Source: Candidatus Omnitrophota bacterium (lineage in GTDB: Bacteria; Omnitrophota; Gorgyraeia; JABMRN01). From it: DNA of 10,654 nucleotides. The stretch is taken from assembly GCA_028702395.1 (NCBI GenBank), contig JAQVOV010000048.1, positions 1 through 10,654 of the forward strand, read 5' to 3'. The translations under genes and the position numbers were made by a program. This document shows positions 1 through 4,905 of the stretch, one piece after another. Position 1 is the first letter of the stretch. Each line of letters opens with the position of its first letter. Under the pieces are notes generated by a model that made no database searches, was not told the origin of the DNA, and saw nothing but the letters and a program-made list of their open reading frames with translations.

Positions 1-735
1 CTCCCCTTCATCGGCATTACACACAACATATTTTTGAGCAGCCTGAGCACTTGCAGCCAAGTTCCATTTAACGCCTACAGGAAAACCTGCTCCTCCTCTG
101 CCTTTTATCCCTGAATCTCTTACTTCTTCGAGAACAGAACTTCGCCCAATTTCAATAGCTTTTCTTAAACCGGCATAAGCTTCTATATCACTGAATATCA
201 CTTTTCCTGTTCTTTTACCTTTCTGGATCTTATACTCGCCTGTAAATGTCCCGGCATTTTTTTTGCATTCTCCTATGATCTTCTTTACCATGTCAACCGT
301 TACATTCCCTATTAATTTACCGTTAACTATCATTGCAGGAGACTGATCACACATACCTATACAGCTGGTAGCTTCAATTGAAAAAGAACCATCGGCTGTT
401 GTTTGTCCTGATTTTATACCAAGCTCTTTTTCCAAAGCTTCTATGATCTTCTTACTTCCTGCACATTCACAAGGAGCACAGGTAGATACCTGAAATATAT
501 TTTTACCTTTTTTATCTGAAGTTAAAAAAGCATAAAAACTTACAACAGAAAAAACCTCTACAGGATGGATATTGAAATCTTCAGCGATATTCTGCATATC
601 ATCCTCTGAAATACATCCTTTTTCTTTTTGTATCTTTTGCAAGACAGGTAAAAGCTGAGCCCTTGACTGATCACAAACGATCACCTTTTTACCATCTTTG
701 GTGATCGCCTTATTAACTGAACATGATTTCTTCAT
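1..735 (-). CDS. Fused NuoE-NuoF NADH-binding flavin/iron-sulfur subunit (3' end outside window)
   Basis: The gene begins at 735 and stays open to the window edge, giving 245 residues of a longer protein. Residues 1-155 match the thioredoxin-like [2Fe-2S] NuoE family: helices around a QKIQKEKG...VVSFYAFL stretch (33-71), then cluster ligands C86-x4-C91 and C125-x3-C129. Without a break it continues into the NuoF family, with the FMN/NADH-site glycine-rich GRGGAGFP at 212-219 and CNADEGE at the edge. Family knowledge: such subunits oxidise or reduce NAD(P)H in complex I-like, HoxF/HydB hydrogenase and formate dehydrogenase complexes in the cytoplasm. The linker lacks most of the usual ~50-residue NuoF N-terminus, as expected for a fusion. 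An AGAAGAGG ribosome site lies about 8-10 nt before the ATG. It starts 24 bp after the receiver gene and is probably co-transcribed with it. The exact partner enzyme cannot be told from here. Confidence 0.9.
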   Translation of the reverse strand, partial: MKKSCSVNKAITKDGKKVIVCDQSRAQLLPVLQKIQKEKGCISEDDMQNIAEDFNIHPVEVFSVVSFYAFLTSDKKGKNIFQVSTCAPCECAGSKKIIEALEKELGIKSGQTTADGSFSIEATSCIGMCDQSPAMIVNGKLIGNVTVDMVKKIIGECKKNAGTFTGEYKIQKGKRTGKVIFSDIEAYAGLRKAIEIGRSSVLEEVRDSGIKGRGGAGFPVGVKWNLAASAQAAQKYVVCNADEGE

Positions 736-759
736 ATTAAAAACCTCTTCTTGTGAATA

Positions 760-1131
760 TTATTTTCCCAAAACACTATTGACTTTATCTATAAGGACCT
801 TTGGAGAGATAGGTTTCTCGAGGAAATCTGTACATGGAAGAACATCGTTACATTTTCCATAAGAATAACCTGTTACTTTGCTTATTCCGCTTAGCATAAT
901 AATAGGAATAGTTACTTTGTCTTTTTTCAACTTATGAGCAAAAGCAATACCATCATCAGGGCTTTGCATCATAATGTCCAGCAAAATAAGGTCAGGGTTT
1001 TCTGCTTTGATCTTCTCCTGTGCTTCAGCAGGACTGTTAACAGTAAAAACACTGTGTCCACCTTGTTCTAAAACCATTTTGCTGGCTTCAAGAAAATCAT
1101 TGTCATCATCAACCATCAATATTTTAGCCAT
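760..1131 (-). CDS. Stand-alone response regulator receiver protein
   Basis: This is a 123-residue CheY-like receiver with no output domain. The acidic pocket is D8-D9-D10 after strand 1, the phospho-acceptor is D52 (LILLDIMM), the switch serine is S81 (IIMLSG) and the conserved lysine is K106 followed by P107. The start is set at 1131 because AGGAGG lies 4 nt upstream. An in-frame ATG 15 codons earlier (1176) has no ribosome site and lies only about 14 nt after the predicted transcription start. The gene precedes the NuoE-NuoF fusion by 24 bp and shares its promoter. Single receiver domains near NADH-linked hydrogenase genes are known from several anaerobes. A role in redox or hydrogenase signalling is inferred; no kinase is visible here. 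Confidence 0.93.
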   Translation of the reverse strand: MAKILMVDDDNDFLEASKMVLEQGGHSVFTVNSPAEAQEKIKAENPDLILLDIMMQSPDDGIAFAHKLKKDKVTIPIIMLSGISKVTGYSYGKCNDVLPCTDFLEKPISPKVLIDKVNSVLGK

Positions 1132-1135
1132 TTCG

Positions 1136-1141
1136 CCTCCT
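1136..1141 (-). promoter_or_regulatory. Ribosome binding site deciding the receiver start
   Basis: A perfect AGGAGG on the minus strand lies 4 nt before the ATG at 1131. It supports that start over the upstream in-frame ATG at 1176, which is preceded only by an A/T-rich stretch. Confidence 0.85.
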
Positions 1142-1196
1142 GTTTTATGCCTATCAAAATTATCTTTGATATTCATTTTTTAGATATTAGTAAAAA

Positions 1197-1225
1197 AGTA
1201 TACACGATATCAAAAAAATTGTCAA
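1197..1225 (-). promoter_or_regulatory. Sigma70-type promoter for the receiver/NuoE-NuoF operon
   Basis: On the minus strand a perfect TTGACA (1225-1220) is followed after exactly 17 nt by TATACT (1202-1197), one base from the consensus -10. Transcription should start near 1190, giving a leader of roughly 60 nt before the receiver start. The region further upstream (1226-1343) shows no gene and no clear operator. The promoter separates this operon from the VanZ-like gene. Confidence 0.8.
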
Positions 1226-1343
1226 TGTTTTTGAGAAAAACTTCACAAAAACTTTGTTATTAACCATTTGTTTTTGCAATGAACCTAATAAACTTAATAG
1301 CATTTGAAAGTGGGAAATCTAAGATACTGAGGTTGAGAGGCCT

Positions 1344-1367
1344 GGGCAATTCATGAATTGCCCCTAC
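1344..1367. repeat. Palindromic interspersed repeat (GTAGGGGC foot)
   Basis: Bases 1344-1363 form a perfect 20-bp palindrome, GGGCAATTCATGAATTGCCC. The right side continues as CTAC, so on the minus strand the unit starts GTAGGGGC. The left foot is degenerate. It lies immediately after the VanZ-like stop codon (1369-1371). As RNA it can fold into a hairpin on either strand and could limit read-through, but no U-tract follows. It resembles the REP-like palindromes with a GTAG foot found dispersed in many bacterial genomes; that likeness is recalled, not searched. Confidence 0.75.
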
Positions 1368-1368
1368 G

Positions 1369-1725
1369 CTATAAACTCTTACGACAAATTTTTTTAAAAA
1401 CAAACAAAGCAAGAACAACGCCAAACATATCAGCAAAAAGATCTACAACATCCATGCTCCTTAAAGGGACAAAATATTGATGGAGTTCATCTGAGGCAGC
1501 CCATACGAATGAAAAAACAAAGTATAATATCAGAACTTTATTGTGGGCATATTTTTGGAACTGTGGGTACAAGTATCTTAAGAACAATAATCCAAATATT
1601 GAATACTCAATAATATGTACTATTTTATCAAATCCAGGGAAAGGCAGAGGATTGTTATTCCCTGGAATAGAAGATACTATCCACATAAGTATCATATAGC
1701 AAAAAAGAGGTATTTTGTGTTTCAT
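1369..1725 (-). CDS. VanZ-like small membrane protein
   Basis: The 118-residue product has about four hydrophobic segments (roughly 5-20, 36-52, 63-79 and 93-112). It carries the VanZ-family signature residues: S18-S19-x-P21-G22, D33-K34-x2-H37-x2-E40, S78-D79-E80-x-H82-Q83, R89-x2-D92-x2-D95 and D99-x2-G102. Most family members have no defined role; VanZ itself gives low-level teicoplanin resistance, and that should not be assumed here. The reading frame is open up to an ATG at 1773, but those 16 extra codons mostly come from an inverted-repeat element (1745-1813), and the family normally starts close to the first membrane segment. I therefore chose 1725, although its ribosome site (AAAGAAAA) is weak. 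The gene lies 100 bp after the arginine decarboxylase. A functional link to polyamines is not evident. Confidence 0.82.
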   Translation of the reverse strand: MKHKIPLFCYMILMWIVSSIPGNNNPLPFPGFDKIVHIIEYSIFGLLFLRYLYPQFQKYAHNKVLILYFVFSFVWAASDELHQYFVPLRSMDVVDLFADMFGVVLALFVFKKICRKSL

Positions 1726-1742
1726 GTAAGTTTTCTTTAAAC

Positions 1743-1813
1743 AAAAAAATAGGGACAGACACCATTTTTTCATGAGTTAATTCTCTGAAAAAAAAGTGTC
1801 AGTCCCTATTTTT
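1743..1813 (-). terminator. Possible intrinsic terminator formed by the inverted-repeat element
   Basis: Read on the minus strand, the long imperfect hairpin of the 1745-1813 element is followed by an uninterrupted T tract (1749-1743). It begins about 12 nt after the arginine decarboxylase stop codon. That is the layout of a rho-independent terminator, although the stem is long and partly A:T. If it works, the VanZ-like gene would be poorly transcribed from the polyamine operon. Confidence 0.45.
1745..1813. repeat. Snap-back inverted-repeat element (AAAAATAGGGAC arms)
   Basis: Two 27-nt arms, 1745-1771 and 1787-1813, are inverted copies separated by 15 nt. Both read AAAAATAGGGAC-W-GACAC and then T-rich sequence; W is A in one arm and T in the other, and only a few further positions differ. 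The element holds no gene of its own and has no visible transposase nearby. It fits a miniature non-autonomous or REP-like element, an assignment that rests on shape only. Confidence 0.75.
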
Positions 1814-1827
1814 CAATCCCTATTTTT
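1803..1827. repeat. Tandem extra copy of the element end (TCCCTATTTTT, 14-bp period)
   Basis: TCCCTATTTTT occurs at 1803-1813 as the outer end of the inverted-repeat arm. It occurs again at 1817-1827, overlapping the arginine decarboxylase stop codon (1826-1828). The extra copy lies only on this side of the element. It may be a remnant of an earlier insertion or a slippage duplication. Confidence 0.6.
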
Positions 1828-2404
1828 AAAACAAGAACACTGCAGTAGCAATTACGGTGCAGTATTTTCCGCTTGACTCAACAATACCTGATTGCGTTAT
1901 ACTTGAAGTTTGAACTATTTTATCACTGAATCTATATTCCTGTCGTCTATCATCCCATGCTTTGTTTTCATCTATATCCATACCTAAAGTTGATGCTAAC
2001 ATACTTACTGCAAGATCTTCTGAAGTATCCCCTGCTGATTTATCAGATTCTCCATACCCATGGTGTTCACTTAGATACCCATAAGCATTATTATCTGAAG
2101 GGACTGCGATCCCGATCGAAGCTGCCATCAATCTATGTGGTTCATTAGAACAACATCTAGCCATAACACAAAAAGTAAGCATCCCGGGTGTTATTTCTTT
2201 TAAACCTTCTTCTTTTTCAATAATTTCACATTTAGGAGGCAATATACTGGAAACACGAACCAAGTTACATTTTTCTATACCAGCATCCCGTAATGCAAAC
2301 TCAAAACTTCTGAGTTCTGCTCTGTCCATACCTATCCCTTTTGTAAGGAACATTTTTTTTGGCACAAGTATCTTGCCGCCTTTTTGGATAATATTAGACA
2401 ACAT
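1826..2404 (-). CDS. pdaD: Pyruvoyl-dependent arginine decarboxylase
   Basis: The product (192 aa) converts arginine to agmatine and CO2 using a self-made pyruvoyl group. The family signature is clear: VPKKMFLTKGIG near the N-terminus, FEFALRDAGIEKCNLV (34-49), and the self-cleavage site VSSILPP, where S52-S53 is the expected scissile pair. A later PGM...VMAR stretch (73-83) and YGYLSEHHG (108-116) follow, with E113 the probable catalytic glutamate. Cleavage would yield a beta chain of about 52 residues and an alpha chain of about 140. AAGGAGGGAA (2420-2411) precedes the ATG at 2404 with good spacing. The size fits bacterial members, slightly longer than archaeal ones. It lies just downstream of agmatinase, so the pair gives arginine to agmatine to putrescine. 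The stop codon abuts a repeat element. Confidence 0.95.
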   Translation of the reverse strand: MLSNIIQKGGKILVPKKMFLTKGIGMDRAELRSFEFALRDAGIEKCNLVRVSSILPPKCEIIEKEEGLKEITPGMLTFCVMARCCSNEPHRLMAASIGIAVPSDNNAYGYLSEHHGYGESDKSAGDTSEDLAVSMLASTLGMDIDENKAWDDRRQEYRFSDKIVQTSSITQSGIVESSGKYCTVIATAVFLF

Positions 2405-2425
2405 TTTTGATTCCCTCCTTATTTT

Positions 2426-2522
2426 GTGTCAGTGTCAGTGTCTGTGAAAGAACTTTCTAAAGAAACTTGTTAAAACCTCTTTAAAAACATTCCTCAACAG
2501 ACACAGACACTGGCACAGACAC
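2426..2522. repeat. Inverted-repeat element with GTGTCAGTG/GTGTCTGTG arms
   Basis: Arms of 21 nt at 2426-2446 and 2502-2522 are inverted copies with two mismatches, separated by 55 bp of A/T-rich sequence. Each arm is built from repeats of a short word, GTGTC-W-GTG. The element fills 97 of the 126 bp between agmatinase and arginine decarboxylase, beginning 8 bp after the agmatinase stop and ending before the next ribosome site. Because it is transcribed with the operon it should form a long mRNA stem-loop. No U-tract follows, so it does not look like a terminator. Confidence 0.8.
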
Positions 2523-2530
2523 TACATATA

Positions 2531-3391
2531 TTAACCGAACACATATCCCATTATCCTATAAATAAGTTTTGCTGTCATAAAATCCGGTGCTTTTAGATCA
2601 TCTATAGGCATAAGTTCCACAACATCAAACCCTACTATATTTTTTTTCTCTGAAACAATTTTTATCAAAGATCTTATTTGATCCCATGTTAACCCTCCTG
2701 GCTCAGGTGTTCCTGTAGAAGGCATAATTGATGGATCAAAAACATCCAGATCAAGGCTTATATAAACATTGTCTGATAAATTTGCAACAACATCTTCTCT
2801 CCACTTTTTGTCTTTGAGTATATCATAAACATCTTTAATATACAATCCATCGGGTTTTGTTTTAATGAAATCATACTCGTCTTTACAAAGGCTTCTTACA
2901 CCTACTTCAACAACAGGAGCATATTCCAAAAATCTACGTGCTGCACATGCATGTGAATGTTTACTCCCTTCATATTCGTTTCTCAGATCATAGTGTGCAT
3001 CTAAATGCAGCACACTAACATTATTGTATTTTTCTGAAACTGCTTTCACAACCCCAGGACTTACAGAATGTTCTCCTCCAAGTAAAATAGGGAATTTATC
3101 TTTTGCAAGAACGTTTTTTATATTTTCATATACTTCTTGAAACATTTGTTCAGGCGATAGATCAGAAACAGCCATAGGTGCTTGGGTAAAAACTCCATGC
3201 ACAAATATTTCTTTTTTCAATTCTTCGTCGAAAAGCTCCATATGATTTGCTGCATCAAGTATTGCATCAGGCCCTTTGTCTGTGCCTGACTGATAAGATG
3301 TTGTATTGCCATACGGACACGGAATAAAAACAACTTTAGAGTTCTCTGAAAGCGTATATATCTCTGGAACATCATCACCGCCGAAGTGCAT
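2531..3391 (-). CDS. speB: Agmatinase (ureohydrolase family)
   Basis: This 286-residue arginase/agmatinase-fold enzyme would hydrolyse agmatine to putrescine and urea in the cytoplasm. All manganese-site motifs are present: GGEHS with H108, DAHYD with D131, H133 and D135, and SLDLDVFDP with D214 and D216. HSHAC (145-149) follows the second motif, and TPEPGG and FDVVEL occur at the expected places further on. Length is normal for agmatinase. AGGAGA lies about 6 nt before the ATG. Agmatinase is preferred over arginase because an arginine decarboxylase follows and a polyamine-forming enzyme precedes it. Formiminoglutamase or guanidinobutyrase cannot be fully excluded by sequence reading alone. 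Both flanking gaps contain inverted-repeat elements. Confidence 0.93.
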   Translation of the reverse strand: MHFGGDDVPEIYTLSENSKVVFIPCPYGNTTSYQSGTDKGPDAILDAANHMELFDEELKKEIFVHGVFTQAPMAVSDLSPEQMFQEVYENIKNVLAKDKFPILLGGEHSVSPGVVKAVSEKYNNVSVLHLDAHYDLRNEYEGSKHSHACAARRFLEYAPVVEVGVRSLCKDEYDFIKTKPDGLYIKDVYDILKDKKWREDVVANLSDNVYISLDLDVFDPSIMPSTGTPEPGGLTWDQIRSLIKIVSEKKNIVGFDVVELMPIDDLKAPDFMTAKLIYRIMGYVFG

Positions 3392-3413
3392 CTTGCTCTC
3401 CTTTATAGCATTT

Positions 3414-3558
3414 TTAGTGACTAGTAACTAGTGATTAGTGACTAGATATATTTATACAAAAGTTTTTATTAAGCAAAACTGAATATTTCATTCTATTAAT
3501 TATAATTATCTTTAAATCAATTTATTCTAGTCACTAGTTTCTAGTCTCTAGTCACTAA
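3414..3558. repeat. Inverted-repeat element with TAGTGACTAG arms
   Basis: Arms of 33 nt at 3414-3446 and 3526-3558 are inverted copies matching at 28 positions, enclosing 79 bp of very A/T-rich DNA. Each arm is made of degenerate copies of TAGTGACTAG. The element takes up 145 of the 182 bp between the DHS-like gene and agmatinase. It stops short of the agmatinase ribosome site (about 3397-3402) and starts about 15 bp after the DHS-like stop. On the minus strand the interior holds a TATAAA (3456-3451) that could serve as a weak -10 box. No protein is encoded. Confidence 0.85.
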
Positions 3559-3573
3559 CTCCTATTGCCCCAG

Positions 3574-4539
3574 TTATTCCCCAAGTACATACTTAAAAAC
3601 CAGTGGAGCTACTATACTCGCGTCTGATTCTATTATGAATGAAGGCGTATCAACACTTAATTTTTCCCAAGTTATTTTTTCGTTCGGAACAGCACCGCTA
3701 TATGAACCATACGAAGTTGTACTATCACTTATCTGACAAAAATAACTCCATAACTTACACTCATTTTCCAGATCCTGTCTTATAAGAGGGACAACACATA
3801 TAGGGAAATCTCCTGCTATACCTCCGCCTATTTGAAAAAAACCTAAAGATCCTTTTTTAGTTTTCTCCAAATACCAGTCAATAAGAGAACTCATTTGTTC
3901 TAATCCGCTTTTCACAAACCCAAGTTTTTTGCACTTCCCTGATTTATATGCTGCTACTGAAATATTCCCTAATGTAGAATCTTCCCAACCAGGTGTCCAT
4001 ATTGGAAGGTTTTTCTCGCAAGCTGCTATCATCCAGCTGTTTTTAGGATCAATTTCATAATCTTCTTTTAGATCGCCGTTTTTTATCATCATATACATAT
4101 ATTCATATGGAAAATAACTTTTCCCTTCTTTATCTGCTTGCTGCCAATAACGAGTGATCTTCTTTTGGATCTTTCTCATTGCTTCTTCTTCAGGGATACA
4201 TGTATCAGTAACTCTGTTATAATGCCCATTCAAAAGATCCATTTCGTCTTGTTTTGAAAGATATCTATACCCTGGAACTCTTTTATAACTATTATGTGCG
4301 ACAAGATTAAAAATATCCTCTTCAAGATTAGCTCCTGTAGTGCATATTGCATGTATCTTATCCTGCCTTATCATTTCTGCCAAAGATATCCCTATTTCGG
4401 CTGTACTCATAGCTCCTGCCATAGTTAAGAACATCTTATTGCCTTTATCAAGATGCGATATCCAGCCTTGTGCTGCATCTTTAACTACAGCAGCATTGAA
4501 ATGCTTATAATTCTCATCAATAAATTTTTTTATACTCAT
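3574..4539 (-). CDS. Deoxyhypusine synthase-like polyamine enzyme (probable homospermidine/spermidine formation)
   Basis: This 321-residue member of the deoxyhypusine synthase family has the NAD-site segment TTGANLEED (67-75), PIWTPGWEDSTLG in mid-protein, and a C-terminal block W291-E-K293 followed by SDASIVAPLV (305-314). K293 matches the lysine that forms the covalent imine with the aminobutyl group in eukaryotic enzymes. The region of the eukaryotic HHIANANL segment, with its catalytic histidine, instead reads FFQIGGGIAGDFP, typical of a bacterial subgroup. Bacteria have no eIF5A substrate, and bacterial relatives are linked to homospermidine synthesis. The adjacent agmatinase would supply putrescine, so transfer of aminobutyl to putrescine is the favoured reaction; this is inference. 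GGAGGAG sits just before the ATG. It is the first gene of the polyamine set, after a large gap. Confidence 0.88.
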   Translation of the reverse strand: MSIKKFIDENYKHFNAAVVKDAAQGWISHLDKGNKMFLTMAGAMSTAEIGISLAEMIRQDKIHAICTTGANLEEDIFNLVAHNSYKRVPGYRYLSKQDEMDLLNGHYNRVTDTCIPEEEAMRKIQKKITRYWQQADKEGKSYFPYEYMYMMIKNGDLKEDYEIDPKNSWMIAACEKNLPIWTPGWEDSTLGNISVAAYKSGKCKKLGFVKSGLEQMSSLIDWYLEKTKKGSLGFFQIGGGIAGDFPICVVPLIRQDLENECKLWSYFCQISDSTTSYGSYSGAVPNEKITWEKLSVDTPSFIIESDASIVAPLVFKYVLGE

Positions 4540-4596
4540 TGTTTCTCCTCCATAGCTTACTTAAGTAAAAAGGCAAAAGTAAAAAGTCCTCTTCTC

Positions 4597-4625
4597 TATA
4601 TTTTACAGTGAAGAGATCTCGTCAA
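4597..4625 (-). promoter_or_regulatory. Candidate weak promoter for the polyamine genes
   Basis: On the minus strand TTGACG (4625-4620) is followed after 17 nt by AATATA (4602-4597). This is the best match in the gap upstream of the DHS-like gene and would give a leader of about 50 nt. The -10 is poor, and an alternative TAAAAT or TATAGA overlaps at other spacings. A promoter is needed somewhere here because a terminator closes the preceding gene. Confidence 0.4.
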
Positions 4626-4689
4626 AATTGTACAAAATTTTGGCAGATAAAAAACCTGTTGCCATTGTGGGATCTTCTCTTGTTCATTT

Positions 4690-4717
4690 GTAGGGGCGAA
4701 AGATTTTTCTCTCCTAC
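4690..4717. repeat. Degenerate palindromic repeat with GTAGGGGC foot
   Basis: The left half GTAGGGGCGAAA pairs with a right half TTTCTCTCCTAC, which differs from the perfect inverse at two positions. The foot GTAGGGGC is the same as in the palindrome at 1344-1367, while the centre differs. This points to one family of dispersed palindromes with variable cores. Confidence 0.6.
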
Positions 4718-4828
4718 TCTAAACTTCTTCCAGGACGTTCCACCCTTTTATCTTTGTTCTTTTATCTTTTATCTTAATTTCCTGTTAACTCCACTGAGGT
4801 CGTATTATATCATATTACTGTTATATCG

Positions 4829-4876
4829 CAAAATAAAAAAATACTGGGTAAAAGATCGCTCTAAATACCCAGTATT
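4829..4876 (-). terminator. Intrinsic terminator of the giant repeat protein gene
   Basis: Read on the minus strand, AATACTGGGTA (4876-4866) pairs perfectly with TACCCAGTATT (4850-4840) across a 15-nt loop, and the stem runs into TTTTTTATTTT. It lies about 30 nt after the stop codon of the giant gene. The 11-bp stem plus T tract is a standard rho-independent terminator. Confidence 0.85.
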
Positions 4877-4905
4877 AAAACATGTTTCATAAAGTTACAT
4901 GTTTT
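4877..4905. repeat. Perfect 9-bp stem hairpin directly after the giant gene's stop
   Basis: AAAACATGT (4877-4885) and ACATGTTTT (4897-4905) are perfect inverted copies around an 11-nt loop. On the minus strand the hairpin begins immediately after the stop codon at 4908-4906 and ends where the terminator stem begins. It probably stabilises the mRNA end or assists termination. Confidence 0.6.

Larger units (their letters stand above)
4562..4776. repeat. Possible degenerate inverted-repeat element with A/T-rich simple-sequence arms
   Basis: The left arm (4562-4586) is made of AAAAGTA-like words. The right arm (4745-4776), read inverted, is made of AAAAGATA-like words starting with the same TAAG. 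Arms match only loosely and are low in complexity, so chance is possible. The position and design, simple words in inverted arms next to a gene start, resemble the clearer elements at 1745, 2426 and 3414. Confidence 0.35.
4540..4905. other. Non-coding gap between the giant gene and the DHS-like gene
   Basis: No credible gene is seen on either strand. From right to left it holds a hairpin directly after the giant gene's stop, an intrinsic terminator, a plain A/T-rich stretch (4777-4828), simple-sequence arms flanking a degenerate palindrome, a small hairpin (4623-4629 with 4636-4642), a possible promoter and the ribosome site for the DHS-like gene (4545-4551). A plus-strand open frame here has low-complexity content and no family resemblance. 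Confidence 0.7.

Noticed and set aside
1132..1176. Receiver protein starting at the upstream ATG (1176)
   Set aside because: There is no ribosome site before it, while AGGAGG sits just before the ATG at 1131, and receiver domains begin within a few residues of the first strand.
1369..1725. Glycopeptide resistance gene vanZ
   Set aside because: Only the broad VanZ-like family motifs are present, and no other resistance genes (vanA, vanH, vanX) are nearby.
1745..3558. CRISPR array from the repeated short words
   Set aside because: The repeats are inverted pairs of different words in different gaps, with no regular direct repeats or spacers of constant length and no cas genes.
3574..4539. True deoxyhypusine synthase acting on a translation factor
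   Set aside because: The genome context is bacterial, no eIF5A-like gene is present, and the eukaryotic histidine motif is replaced; the polyamine neighbours favour a small-molecule substrate.
4608..4892. Plus-strand open frame in the gap before the DHS-like gene
   Set aside because: It crosses the terminator, the palindromic repeats and the candidate promoter, lacks a ribosome site and its translation resembles no family.
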